In this document: positions 37,599-46,250 of the stretch, in pieces
Layout: each line of letters starts with the position of its first letter
How positions within the stretch are numbered: the stretch's first letter is position 1
NCBI RefSeq assembly: GCF_004343305.1
Contig: NZ_SMAF01000006.1
Coordinates: forward strand, 1 to 64,000
From: Pseudofulvimonas gallinarii
Lineage (GTDB): Bacteria; Pseudomonadota; Gammaproteobacteria; Xanthomonadales; UBA2363
Direction: 5' to 3'
Length of the DNA: 64,000 bases
The notes under the pieces: model-generated
Database searches by the model: none
Seen by the model: only the letters and a program-made list of their open reading frames with translations
Told to the model about the DNA's origin: nothing
Made by a program: the position numbers and the translations under genes

Positions 37599-38346
37599 AC
37601 ACATCGATTTCAACTGCGATCTGGGCGAAGGCTGCGGCGACGATGCCGCCATCGTTCCCTGCATCAGTTCCGCCAGCATTGCCTGCGGTGGCCATGCCGG
37701 CAGCGAACAGTCGATGCGCGAAGCGGTCGAGCTCTGTCGCGCGCATGGCGTGGCCGTCGGTGCGCACCCTTCGTTCGTCGACCGCGAGCATTTCGGTCGG
37801 CGGGAACTGTCCATGAGTCCGGCCGCGATTCATGTCCTGGTGACCGCGCAGACGCGGCGACTGCTTGCGGTGTGCGAGCAGGCATCGGTGCGGCTGCGGC
37901 ACGTCAAGCCGCATGGCGCGCTGTACAACCGGGCGGCGCGCGACCGCGATGTCGCCGATGCCGTTGTGGCTGCCGTTCACGCCCTGGATCCGCAGCTGTT
38001 CGTGTATGCGCTGGCCGGATCGGAACTGGTCCATGCGGCACGCGCGCGAGGCTTGCAGGTCGCAGAGGAAGTGTTCGCCGAGCGCGGCTACACGGCGCAA
38101 GGACGGCTGGTGCCGAGGGGGCAGCCCGGCGATGTCATTGAGTCCGTCAATGCGGCGATGGCGCAGGTCCGCACCATGCTGCGCGACGGACAGGTCGAAG
38201 CGGTGGGAGGCGGTCGCGTACCGATCCACGCCGACACGCTTTGCCTGCATGGGGATCGCGACGACGCCGCGGCCTTCGCCAGGGCGCTGCACGAAACGCT
38301 GCGCGCCGAAGGCTTCAACATCGCGGCACCGGGAGACCACGCATGA
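37591..38346 (+). CDS. pxpA: 5-oxoprolinase subunit A (LamB/YcsF family)
   Basis: Catalytic-type subunit of 5-oxoprolinase, 251 residues, LamB/YcsF family. The N-terminal D-F-N-C-D-L-G-E-G, then A-C-G-G-H-A-G, G-A-H-P-S and H-V-K-P-H-G-A-L-Y-N are the expected conserved blocks of this TIM-like fold. The order B-C-A is common. It overlaps the next gene, a DUF969 membrane protein, by 4 bases. Confidence 0.96.
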   Translation: MTEHIDFNCDLGEGCGDDAAIVPCISSASIACGGHAGSEQSMREAVELCRAHGVAVGAHPSFVDREHFGRRELSMSPAAIHVLVTAQTRRLLAVCEQASVRLRHVKPHGALYNRAARDRDVADAVVAAVHALDPQLFVYALAGSELVHAARARGLQVAEEVFAERGYTAQGRLVPRGQPGDVIESVNAAMAQVRTMLRDGQVEAVGGGRVPIHADTLCLHGDRDDAAAFARALHETLRAEGFNIAAPGDHA

Positions 38347-39062
38347 GTTACTGGCCGCTGCTCGGCATCGCCGTGGTCGTCGCCGGCTTCGCACTGCGGC
38401 TGAATCCGGCGCTCGTCGTCGTGGCCGCCGGACTGGTGACCGGCCTGGTCGCTGGCTACGGCCCGCTCGGCGTGCTCGAACTGATCGGCGAGGCCTTTGC
38501 CAAGCAGCGCTATCTCGCGATCTTCCTGCTGACGCTGCCAGTCATCGGACTGCTGGAACGCCATGGCCTGAAGGAACGTGCGCAGGCATGGATCCGGCGC
38601 ATGCGCGGCGCCACCGCCGGCCGTCTGCTGGTGGTGTACCTGGGTGCGCGACAGCTGACATCGATGCTCGGACTGACCAGTCTGGGCGGACATCCGCAGA
38701 CGGTGCGGCCGCTGCTGGCGCCGATGGCCGAGGGCGCCGCCGAAGCACGACTGGGCGACCTGCCGGAGGCGTCGCGGGAAAGGCTGCGCGCGATGTCGGC
38801 AGCCACCGACAATGTCGGCCTGTTCTTTGGCGAGGATGTCTTCATCGCCTTCGGCGCGGTGCTGCTGATGCAGGGCTTCCTGGCCGAGAGCGGCATCCAG
38901 CTGGAACCGTTGCACATCGCGCTGTGGGCGCTGCCGACGGCAATCTGCGCCTTCGCCATCCATGCCACGCGCCTGTTGCGGCTGGATCGACGCCTCGCAC
39001 GCGAGGCGGCGGCGCTGTTGGCGCAGGCCAGCGCGAAGTCCGACCGGAAAGACGCGCCATGA
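38343..39062 (+). CDS. DUF969 family membrane protein, probable 5-oxoproline transporter subunit
   Basis: A 239-residue integral membrane protein with several hydrophobic helices (for example L-L-G-I-A-V-V-V-A-G-F-A-L and L-A-I-F-L-L-T-L-P-V-I-G-L-L) and the polar segment L-G-L-T-S-L-G-G-H-P-Q-T-V-R-P. It matches DUF969, a family almost always followed by DUF979. Its place between 5-oxoprolinase and pyrrolidone carboxypeptidase suggests that the DUF969/DUF979 pair imports 5-oxoproline or pyroglutamyl peptides. That role is inferred from gene context, not demonstrated. Confidence 0.85.
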   Translation: MSYWPLLGIAVVVAGFALRLNPALVVVAAGLVTGLVAGYGPLGVLELIGEAFAKQRYLAIFLLTLPVIGLLERHGLKERAQAWIRRMRGATAGRLLVVYLGARQLTSMLGLTSLGGHPQTVRPLLAPMAEGAAEARLGDLPEASRERLRAMSAATDNVGLFFGEDVFIAFGAVLLMQGFLAESGIQLEPLHIALWALPTAICAFAIHATRLLRLDRRLAREAAALLAQASAKSDRKDAP

Positions 39063-40012
39063 TCAGCCTGCAGTGGATCTACTGGCTGACCGGCACTTAC
39101 ATCGCCTGGGTGGCGCTGCTGGGCTGGCGCGATCGCGGCAACCCGCGTCGCCGGGCGAGTGCACTGTTCTGGGGATTGCTGGCGCTGATGCTGCTCGCGG
39201 CCGATCGCCTGCCGCCCGTCGTGGTCGGCGGCGTGGTCGTGGTGCTGGCCTGTCTGGCCGGGTTCGGCGGCCTGGGTCGCGGCCGCTATGACGAGAGCAG
39301 CGCCGTGGAGAAGGCGGCGGAAGCCGCGCGTCTCGGCAATCGCCTGTTCTGGCCGGCGCTGCTGATTCCCGCCATCGCCGTGCTGGTCGCGGTGCCGCTG
39401 GCGAACCTGGAAATCGCCGGCGTGCGTGTGTTCGGCCGCGAGCACACGACGCTGGTTGGCCTCGGCCTGGCCTGCCTGGTGGCGACCATTACCGCCTGCG
39501 TGTTGACCCGGCAGTCACCGGCATCGGCCATCGAACAGTCGCGGCGGTTGATTGATGCCATCGGCTGGGCGGCGCTGCTGCCGCTGCTGCTGGCAACGCT
39601 GGGCAGCGTGTTCGCCGCCGCCGGTGTCGGTGATGCCGTCGCGGCACTGGCCACGCAGGCGATTCCCGTCGAAAACCGATTCGTCGTGGTGCTTGCCTAC
39701 GGCCTGGGCATGCTGGTGTTTACCATGATCATGGGCAATGCCTTTGCCGCGTTTCCCGTGATGACGGCCGGCATCGGCCTGCCGCTGCTGGTGAACGTGC
39801 ATGGCGCCGACCCGGCCTCGATGGCGGCGATCGGCATGCTGTCCGGTTACTGCGGCACGCTGCTGACGCCGATGGCGGCGAATTTCAACCTGGTTCCCGC
39901 GGCGCTGCTGGAACTGAAGGATGCCAACGGCGTGATCCGCCAGCAGGTGTGGACGGCGTTGCCGCTGTTCGCCTGCAATGTCCTGCTGATGTACCTGATC
40001 ATTTTCCGATGA
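39059..40012 (+). CDS. DUF979 family membrane protein, probable 5-oxoproline transporter subunit
   Basis: A 317-residue membrane protein with about eight to ten hydrophobic helices. Polar residues inside the conserved segment M-I-M-G-N-A-F-A-A-F-P-V-M-T-A-G-I-G and N-F-N-L-V-P-A-A-L-L-E-L-K look like a transport path. It matches DUF979, the usual partner of DUF969. It starts inside the end of the DUF969 gene and its end overlaps pcp, both by 4 bases, so all are probably made together. Confidence 0.86.
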   Translation: MISLQWIYWLTGTYIAWVALLGWRDRGNPRRRASALFWGLLALMLLAADRLPPVVVGGVVVVLACLAGFGGLGRGRYDESSAVEKAAEAARLGNRLFWPALLIPAIAVLVAVPLANLEIAGVRVFGREHTTLVGLGLACLVATITACVLTRQSPASAIEQSRRLIDAIGWAALLPLLLATLGSVFAAAGVGDAVAALATQAIPVENRFVVVLAYGLGMLVFTMIMGNAFAAFPVMTAGIGLPLLVNVHGADPASMAAIGMLSGYCGTLLTPMAANFNLVPAALLELKDANGVIRQQVWTALPLFACNVLLMYLIIFR

Positions 40013-40659
40013 CGACGGCGACACTCCTGCTCACCGGCTTCGCGCCCTTCGGCGGCGAAACGGTCAATCCCAGCTGGCTGGCAGTGAAGGCGCTAGATGG
40101 CCGGCGGATCGCCGGGCATCGCATCGTCGCGCGTGAGTTGCCGGTCGAGTTCGGCGTGTCGCTGAAGCGGATGCGCGCCCTGCTGCGCGAACACAGGCCG
40201 GCGATGGTGATCGCGGTTGGACAGGCGGGTGGCCGGCCTGCGCTGTCGCTGGAGCGCATCGCCATCAACGTCGATGACGCACGCATTCCCGACAATGGCG
40301 GCCGGCAACCGGTCGATGCGCCCGTCGTCGCTGACGGGCCGGCGGCCTATTTCACCACGCTGCCGGTGAAGGCGATGCGAGCGGCCATAAGCGCCGCGGA
40401 TATTCCCGTCGAGGTGTCACAAACGGCCGGCACCTTCGTCTGCAACCATGTGTTCTACGGCCTCATGCATGCACTGCGGCGCAGCTGGCGCGTCCGTGCC
40501 GGCTTCATCCATGTGCCGTACTCGACGGAGCAGGCGGCTGGTCGTCCCGGCGTACCGGCGCTGTCCATCGACGCCATGGTCGAGGGCCTGCGCATCGCCA
40601 TCGCCACCGCCCTGCGTACGCCGGTCGACGTCGCCATCAGCGCCGGCGCCGAACACTGA
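40009..40659 (+). CDS. pcp: Pyrrolidone-carboxylate peptidase
   Basis: Cytoplasmic cysteine peptidase that removes N-terminal pyroglutamate from peptides, giving free 5-oxoproline for PxpABC. The catalytic triad is visible: Glu in L-S-L-E-R-I-A-I-N, Cys in T-A-G-T-F-V-C-N-H-V-F-Y and His in G-F-I-H-V-P-Y. The 216-residue length is typical. It is the last gene of the operon, overlapping DUF979 by 4 bases. No terminator hairpin with a U-tract is visible after it. Confidence 0.96.
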   Translation: MTTATLLLTGFAPFGGETVNPSWLAVKALDGRRIAGHRIVARELPVEFGVSLKRMRALLREHRPAMVIAVGQAGGRPALSLERIAINVDDARIPDNGGRQPVDAPVVADGPAAYFTTLPVKAMRAAISAADIPVEVSQTAGTFVCNHVFYGLMHALRRSWRVRAGFIHVPYSTEQAAGRPGVPALSIDAMVEGLRIAIATALRTPVDVAISAGAEH

Positions 40660-40709
40660 CGGCGAGGACCGCTGGGCGGAGTCTGCGTGGCCTCCAGTTC
40701 CGCGCTGGC

Positions 40710-40913
40710 TCATTTGCCGGCATCTTCGCGAAGGAAGATCATCTCGATCGGCTGGCCGAAGACATCGGCGATGCGGAAGGCCAGCGGCAGGCTGGGATCG
40801 TAACGGCCGGTTTCGATGGCGTTGACGCTCTGGCGCGAGATGCCCAGGCGCTCGGCCAGGTCGGACTGGCTCCAGCCGCGTTCGGCACGCAGGGCCTTCA
40901 GGCGGTTGTTCAT
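40710..40913 (-). CDS. Small Xre-type transcriptional regulator
   Basis: A 67-residue protein consisting of one Cro/C1-type helix-turn-helix: S-Q-S-D-L-A-E-R-L-G-I-S-R-Q-S-V-N-A-I-E-T-G-R-Y-D-P-S-L-P-L-A. It resembles the small YozG-like regulators that are paired with membrane proteins. It is the second gene of an operon, with an ATGA overlap to the upstream membrane-protein gene. It probably controls its own operon by binding the repeat at 41355-41407. Confidence 0.9.
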   Translation of the reverse strand: MNNRLKALRAERGWSQSDLAERLGISRQSVNAIETGRYDPSLPLAFRIADVFGQPIEMIFLREDAGK

Positions 40914-41335
40914 GCCTCCTCGCGCTCCCGTCCGCAGCGGCCGACCCCGCCGTTGAAGCAACTGCCGATTCCCAGCCCGAAGAACCAGAGCAGCACCAGA
41001 TAGAACACCTCGACTCTTGGCACCAGGCCGAACATCTCGAGGAAACCCCACAGGGTGGCGATGGTGAGCGTGAAACCGGTGGCGATCAACGACTGCCGGA
41101 CCAGCAGCATGCGCTGGTATTCGTCATCCTCCTCGACCAGCAGACGTCCGAAAGCCCAGAACACGCTGGCGACGCTGAGGCCCGGCAGCAGGGCGAGCAG
41201 CCAGGCCAGCGGGCCGGTGAGGTTGCCGTGGCGGAGGAAGGTCACGGCCAGGAAAAGGGTGATCAGGTACGCCGTCATGCCGGCGGCAAGACGAAGGGTG
41301 TATCGGCGCCTGGCCGGGCTCATGCGCGTTGCCAT
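40910..41335 (-). CDS. Four-helix membrane protein paired with an Xre regulator
   Basis: A 141-residue membrane protein with about four hydrophobic helices (for example A-Y-L-I-T-L-F-L-A-V-T-F-L and V-F-Y-L-V-L-L-W-F-F-G-L-G-I-G). The acidic loop L-L-V-E-E-D-D-E-Y-Q-R lies between helices. Such proteins often precede small Xre regulators, but their function is unknown. I chose the ATG at 41335, which has AAGGAG upstream; an earlier ATG at 41374 would place the start inside the operator-like repeats. Confidence 0.82.
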   Translation of the reverse strand: MATRMSPARRRYTLRLAAGMTAYLITLFLAVTFLRHGNLTGPLAWLLALLPGLSVASVFWAFGRLLVEEDDEYQRMLLVRQSLIATGFTLTIATLWGFLEMFGLVPRVEVFYLVLLWFFGLGIGSCFNGGVGRCGREREEA

Positions 41336-41354
41336 GGAAATGCTCCTTGTCAGA

Positions 41355-41407
41355 ATGTAAAGCGAGCTTTCCATCTTGACGTGAGTTTGTCAAGCGACCT
41401 TTACATC
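41355..41407. promoter_or_regulatory. Operator-like repeats upstream of the membrane protein-Xre operon
   Basis: Two direct repeats of 16 bases (41360-41375 and 41392-41407) match at 14 positions and are 32 bases apart, three helical turns. They also form inverted arms: ATGTAAAG at 41355-41362 with CTTTACAT at 41399-41406, and CTTGAC at 41375-41380 with GTCAAG at 41389-41394. TTGACA on the minus strand inside this block may be the -35 box. This is what autoregulation by the downstream Xre protein would look like. Confidence 0.6.
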
Positions 41408-41654
41408 GGATGCAGTAGATCGCTGTGCTGGGGACCAGCGCCGGCCGGCGGTGCAACCAGTGACACTGCACTGTGCGTCACGCCGATGCGGCGCCGGCGT
41501 GCGGAAAAGTTGGACCGGATCCTGCAGGACGCGACCGGGCTGGGCGCCACAGGATTTGCGTCGGTCGAGACGTGGGCGACGACATCTTCAATCCTGCTGC
41601 CCGATGCGCGGCGCAAGGCCGGGCCTTCGCCGAAGGCTGACGGGGCTCAAGCAG

Positions 41655-41948
41655 CTACGGCAGCGACGCGAACGCCGACCTGGCCGGCCGCAAGTGGCAT
41701 GCAGCCATGGCGGCGACCGCGAGGAGAAGGATCGGGACACCCCGGTGCGTGCCCTGGGCGAGCAGGGTCGAGGTCGCCATCGGGCTGACGCGGTTGCGGC
41801 CTTCGGACTTGGCGCAATACAGCGCGATGTCGGCGTGGATCAGTAGCGCATCCAGCCTGCCGCCGGGCGAAGGCGCGGCCATCGCCACGCCGAAGCTGGC
41901 ACTGACGGAAAAGCGCGGGCCGGCGAGCGTGTCGTGGTCTCGGTTCAG
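41655..41948 (-). pseudogene. Remnant of a GGDEF (diguanylate cyclase) gene
   Basis: The minus-strand reading from 41948 contains the end of a GGDEF domain: R-F-S-V-S-A-S-F-G-V-A, then L-D-A-L-L-I-H-A-D-I-A-L-Y-C-A-K and S-E-G-R-N-R-V. The catalytic GG[DE]EF part and the N-terminus are gone; upstream of this point the sequence belongs to the S1/P1 nuclease gene. No plausible start codon exists, so this is a decayed fragment. The flanking 41408-41654 holds nothing recognisable. Confidence 0.75.
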
Positions 41949-41959
41949 CCCAGGCGCGT

Positions 41960-42793
41960 TCAGCGTCGGCGACGATCCGGCGCCAGCGCACTGTCCAGCA
42001 AGGCGGCAAGACGCGCGCCGGCGATGAGCAACTGCCGCTCGACGAGGGGGTAGTGATCCGCCACGTAGCCGTCCGGCAGCTTGCCGGGGCGGGGCGGATA
42101 GATCGCGGCACTGTCGATCAGGCGGCAGGATTCTTCCGCCCAGCGTACCGGCGCGTTGCGCGACCAGGCGATGTCAGCACTTCCCGTTCCGGTGCTGCGT
42201 TCCGACAGCCGCTCGACGTGCTGCGGCCATTCCAGTCGCGACGAACGCAGGATGCCGCCATCCCAGAGCGCATGCAGATTGCTGCCGCGACCGATGTAGA
42301 ACACCTGGAAGGTGTTGCCGCCACGGTCGTCGCCATAACCGGCGTGCAGCGGCTGGTGCAGGTCGCCGGCGAAATGCACCACGAAGCGCAGGGCCAGCAG
42401 GCGGTCCTCGTCATTCAGCCTGCGATCGGCAAGACGACGCGCCTGGTCGGTGAGCGCGGCGACGATGCAGCGACCATCGGCGCAGTCGCGCGTGGCATCG
42501 TATCGACAGGTTCCGCGCGGAAAGTTCACGTAGTGCCAGCGGCTGGTATGCCGCCAGGCCTGTTGGTCACGGACCTCGTCCGCCCAGTTCGCGAGGCCGG
42601 GCAGTCCTTCCGAGGCCTGCGCGCCCAGCAGTCGCTGCACTTCGGCACGCGTCGCCGGCGCCAGCTGCCGCTCGGCCAGTGCCGCGACGATGCGGTGGCC
42701 ATCCGGCCCGAACGCCTGTGCGGCCGCGCTGCCGAACAGCAGGCCCATGCAGAGCGCAAAGACGTACAAACGTGGTGTCGAACGGGCGCGCAT
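41960..42793 (-). CDS. Secreted S1/P1 nuclease
   Basis: A 277-residue zinc-dependent single-strand nuclease with a signal peptide (A-L-C-M-G-L-L-F-G-S-A-A-A-Q-A). Zinc ligands typical of the family are visible: G-H-R-I-V-A, N-W-A-D-E-V-R, W-H-Y-V-N-F, H-F-A-G-D-L-H-Q-P-L-H-A-G and L-H-A-L-W-D. In this family the mature N-terminal residue is usually Trp and helps bind zinc; here cleavage after A-Q-A would leave Phe. It probably degrades extracellular or periplasmic nucleic acids for nutrition. Confidence 0.92.
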   Translation of the reverse strand: MRARSTPRLYVFALCMGLLFGSAAAQAFGPDGHRIVAALAERQLAPATRAEVQRLLGAQASEGLPGLANWADEVRDQQAWRHTSRWHYVNFPRGTCRYDATRDCADGRCIVAALTDQARRLADRRLNDEDRLLALRFVVHFAGDLHQPLHAGYGDDRGGNTFQVFYIGRGSNLHALWDGGILRSSRLEWPQHVERLSERSTGTGSADIAWSRNAPVRWAEESCRLIDSAAIYPPRPGKLPDGYVADHYPLVERQLLIAGARLAALLDSALAPDRRRR

Positions 42794-43163
42794 CGGCTTC
42801 AGCCTGTGGCGGGGCAGGGGTGGCCATTGTCGCCGAATACGCGGGCAAACCGCGCCATCGCAGTGTCCTGGCCGGCCCAGCCTCCCGTCTGTCGGAGCGT
42901 CGACAGCGCCTCGCCCGGATCCCGTCTTGCGCCACCTGGACAGTAAACACGCTGTGTTCGCCAGGCGGTCGGGCGCTGGCACGACGAAAACACGCGGCGC
43001 GGTCCAGGCGTGCGCAGCGATTGATCCGGCTGGATACGGCCAGCGTCGCCTGCCTGCCCGACGTGTTCCTAGCGAGGGCGGCTTGCAGGGCTGCGTGTGA
43101 GGCTCCCGGGGCGGAAGCGTAGCCGCTTCGCGTCGATGCCGCTTCGGCAGGAACCGCGATCGC
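42794..43163. other. Gap between the nuclease and corA
   Basis: These 370 bases lie upstream of the nuclease and after the corA stop, both on the minus strand. No gene, terminator with U-tract or clear promoter is visible. Short open frames give Arg-rich translations without family resemblance. Confidence 0.45.
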
Positions 43164-44132
43164 CTACAGCCAGCCCTTGCGCTTGAAATACCACAGCGGC
43201 AGCACCGCCGAGGCCAGCATCGCCGCGATGGCCAGCGGATAGCCGAAACTCCATTCCAGCTCGGGCATGCGCTGGAAATTCATGCCGTAGATACTGGCGA
43301 TCAGTGTCGGTGGCAGGAAGGCGGCGGCGGCGACGGAAAAGATCTTGATGATCTTGGTCTGCTCGATGTTGATGCGGCCCAGCGTGGCATCGAGCAGGAA
43401 CTGGATCTTGCTGGTCTGGAAATTGGTGTGGTCGCCCAGCGATGCCAGATCGCGGCCCAGCGTGCGGACGCGCTCGCGGACGCCTTCGTCGCGGATATAG
43501 CCGTTCTGCGGATGCCCGAACCAGGTCAGCATGCGCAGGCAGGCAGCGATGGATTCGCGCAGTTTCGAGGTCAGCTCGCCGCAACGGCCGGTCGCCTTCA
43601 ACAGCGTTTCCAGCGGCCGTTCGTCGGCGATCTCGTCGGCACGGAATACCTCGTTCGAGATGCGGTCGGCGTCGCCGCTGATGAGTTCCAGCACATCGGC
43701 GAAACGGTCGACGATCGTTTCCAGCAGGCTGAGGAAAATACCGTGCGGATGCGTGTCCGGCAGCGCCGAGCGCTGGGCCTGCTGCGCGAACAGGCGGAAT
43801 GCCTTCGGTTCGGTGTGGCGCAGGGTCACGAACACGCCGGGTGTGACGATGAAGGTGACCGGTGCACTGACCGGATCGCCGGCCTCGACCTGGGCGACCA
43901 GCGGCGCCGTCATGAACAGCGCGCCGTCCTCCGAGTACAGCCGGCTCGAGACCTCGATCTCCTGCATTTCCGCCAGCGTCGGAATGGCCAGCCCGGTATG
44001 CGCCTCGACCCGCTTCCGTTCGTCCTCGTCCGGCGAGTTCAGGTCGATCCACATCATGTTCGGCGCATCCAGCGCGGTGGTGTCCGACGAGGGACGCAGG
44101 CGACCGTGTTCTTCGATATGGCAGGTGAGCAT
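43164..44132 (-). CDS. corA: CorA-family magnesium/divalent-cation transporter
   Basis: Pentameric inner-membrane channel for Mg2+ (or Co2+/Ni2+), 322 residues. The large cytoplasmic N-terminal domain is followed by two C-terminal membrane helices. The selectivity motif Y-G-M-N-F is intact near residue 282, preceded by I-F-S-V-A-A-A-A-F-L-P-P-T-L-I-A-S and followed by the second helix. The C-terminus is positive (F-K-R-K-G-W-L), as usual. It stands alone. Confidence 0.95.
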   Translation of the reverse strand: MLTCHIEEHGRLRPSSDTTALDAPNMMWIDLNSPDEDERKRVEAHTGLAIPTLAEMQEIEVSSRLYSEDGALFMTAPLVAQVEAGDPVSAPVTFIVTPGVFVTLRHTEPKAFRLFAQQAQRSALPDTHPHGIFLSLLETIVDRFADVLELISGDADRISNEVFRADEIADERPLETLLKATGRCGELTSKLRESIAACLRMLTWFGHPQNGYIRDEGVRERVRTLGRDLASLGDHTNFQTSKIQFLLDATLGRINIEQTKIIKIFSVAAAAFLPPTLIASIYGMNFQRMPELEWSFGYPLAIAAMLASAVLPLWYFKRKGWL

Positions 44133-45122
44133 CGATGGGCGCCCGGGGCAGTCCGCGCAAAGCCGCGCCGGGCCATTATTGCCCGGCCCAAGAACCGCGG
44201 CGAGCAGTCCGCTTCTCGCGTATTCAGCCGAAGATCCGTTTCTTCTGTTCCCAAGGATGCAACGCCGTGCCGCGGGTAATCATCGCCCGTTCCGCTGGCG
44301 TTCTTCTGATCTGGCAAAAGCCGGGATGCCGTCGCGGCTGCGACGCCAGCACGCACGCTGCGCGACGCTTTCCTTGCGGCGCTGCGGGAATCGGGCGTGC
44401 ATGCGCTTTGCCGATGCGGCCTTCGTCGGGGTCGCGCGGCCTTCCGCGCGAAGGACGAGCGCACCTGGCCGCCAGTGCGCCGGGACGATGTCAGGTGGCC
44501 GACCGGAATCGCCGCCGGCTACTTCCCGCTGACAGCCACGGCCGGCATCACGCCAGCGGTACCGACTTGGTGCAATCGCCGATGTCGCAGTGGGGCTCGC
44601 AGCGCGACGTGGTGCCGCTCGAACGGGTCGCCGGGCTGCCACGGCCGCGCGTGGGACGCTGCGCGGGCTGCGCCGGCGCGGTTTGAACGGACTGCATGGC
44701 CGCGCACACAACAGCTTCGGCCGACGTGCCCAAGTGGTCGCAGACGAGGTGATCGACGTGAACATCCGCTGCGCCAGTGGTTGTATCGCCGCCCAGCTGT
44801 TTGCCCGGGCTCGCGCCGGATTGGCTGTGCGGCTCAATGGGGAAAAACCGCCCCACCTGCGATTGCACCTGGCCGTCCAGGCGGCGGACGCTGGCGGTAA
44901 CCGGTCCGGTTCGCCCGGAACGGGCGTGTGCTCCGCCCCGGCGCCCGCGGCCACCTGCGGAAACAGCAGCTCAGACGGCGCGGCCGGCTGACGGGAGCGG
45001 GCGGTGGCAGGGCGACAGGCATGCCCGGTAGCCGCGGGCGTGCCTTGCGAACCGGCCCTGTCCGGCAATACGGGCTAAAATGTCGGCTCCGTTTCTCCCC
45101 GTCCGCTTGCAGGAGTTCCGAC
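44133..45122. other. Nearly 1 kb without a recognisable gene, ending in the gapA promoter
   Basis: This 990-base stretch lies between the start of corA (minus) and gapA (plus). Overlapping open frames run on both strands, as expected in GC-rich DNA, but no translation resembles a known family and none has convincing initiation. TAAAAT at 45076-45081 is a probable -10 box for gapA, and AGGAG precedes the gapA ATG. The rest may be a decayed gene or a large regulatory region. Confidence 0.45.
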
Positions 45123-46136
45123 ATGACCGTCAAGGTCGCCATCAACGGCTATGGCCGCATTGGCCGCAACATTCTTCGTGCGCTGTACGAATCCGGTCGC
45201 ACCGGTGAAATCCGGATCGTCGCGATCAACGACCTGGGTGATGCCGAAACCAATGCGCACCTGACGCGCTACGACACCGCGCACGGAAAGTTTCCCGGCG
45301 AAGTGTCGGTCGAAGGCGGCGACCTGGTCGTCAATGGCGACCGCATCAAGGTCTGCGCCGAGCGCGACCCGTCGAAGCTGCCCTGGGGCGAGCTCGGTAT
45401 CGACGTGGTGCTGGAGTGCACCGGCCTGTTCACCAGCAAGGCCAAGGCTTCGGCACACATCGCCGCCGGCGCGAAGAAGGTGATCATTTCCGCGCCGGGC
45501 GGATCCGACGTCGATGCGACCGTCGTCTATGGCGTCAACCACGGCACGCTGAAGGCTTCGCACGAGGTGATCTCGAATGCGTCCTGCACCACCAACTGCC
45601 TGGCGCCGCTGGCGCAGGTGCTGCACGAGAAGATCGGCATCGTCCACGGCCTGATGACGACGATCCACGCCTACACCAACGACCAGGTGCTGACCGACGT
45701 CTACCACAGCGACCTGCGCCGCGCGCGCAGCGCGACGCAGTCGCAGATCCCGACCAAGACCGGTGCGGCGGCCGCGGTGGGCCTGGTGCTGCCGGAACTC
45801 AATGGCAAACTCGATGGCTTCGCCATGCGCGTGCCGACCATCAATGTGTCGGTCGTCGACCTGACCTTCGTGGCCGCGCGCGCGACCAGCAAGGACGAGA
45901 TCGACGCCGCCGTGCGCGAGGCCGCTGACGGTCGCCTCAAGGGCATCCTCGGCTACAGCAACGGCCCGCTGGTGTCCGTGGACTTCAATCACGATCCGCG
46001 CAGCTCCATCTACGACGCGACGCTGACCAAGATCACCGACGGCACGCTGGTGAAGGTGCTGAGCTGGTACGACAACGAGTGGGGCTTTTCCAACCGCATG
46101 CTCGATACCACGCTGGCGCTGGTCAACGCGGCCTGA
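45123..46136 (+). CDS. gapA: Glyceraldehyde-3-phosphate dehydrogenase, type I
   Basis: Glycolytic NAD-dependent dehydrogenase, 337 residues. The Rossmann motif [10 protein letters not shown] is at the N-terminus and the catalytic Cys lies in [12 protein letters not shown] near residue 155, with the catalytic His in [10 protein letters not shown]. The C-terminal W-Y-D-N-E-W-G-F-S is typical. AGGAG lies 8 bases before the ATG. No other glycolytic gene is adjacent. Confidence 0.97.
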   Translation: MTVKVAINGYGRIGRNILRALYESGRTGEIRIVAINDLGDAETNAHLTRYDTAHGKFPGEVSVEGGDLVVNGDRIKVCAERDPSKLPWGELGIDVVLECTGLFTSKAKASAHIAAGAKKVIISAPGGSDVDATVVYGVNHGTLKASHEVISNASCTTNCLAPLAQVLHEKIGIVHGLMTTIHAYTNDQVLTDVYHSDLRRARSATQSQIPTKTGAAAAVGLVLPELNGKLDGFAMRVPTINVSVVDLTFVAARATSKDEIDAAVREAADGRLKGILGYSNGPLVSVDFNHDPRSSIYDATLTKITDGTLVKVLSWYDNEWGFSNRMLDTTLALVNAA

Positions 46137-46166
46137 CCGGAGGAAGCAGGCTGTCGCGGCAGTTGC

Positions 46167-46188
46167 GCCGGTACGGATCCGTACCGGC
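46167..46188. repeat. Perfect 22-bp palindrome after gapA
   Basis: The 22 bases centred on GGATCC are self-complementary without a loop. The element lies 30 bases after the gapA stop, between two convergent genes, and is followed by a second small hairpin. Without a U-tract it is a weak terminator candidate; a protein-binding site is also possible. Confidence 0.45.
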
Positions 46189-46250
46189 CTTCGGCCGCGG
46201 CGGCTCCATACCCCGCAGCAGGATGTGCGACGTCACCGTCCATCCGGCAA

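Noticed and set aside
41451-41846. A 131-codon plus-strand frame near the GGDEF remnant
   Set aside because: It overlaps the antisense of the GGDEF fragment and has no domain or initiation signal.
44280-45068. Several 100-260-codon frames in the gap upstream of gapA
   Set aside because: They overlap on both strands, are dominated by Arg, Ala and Pro, lack ribosome sites and match no family I know. I left the region as a gap.
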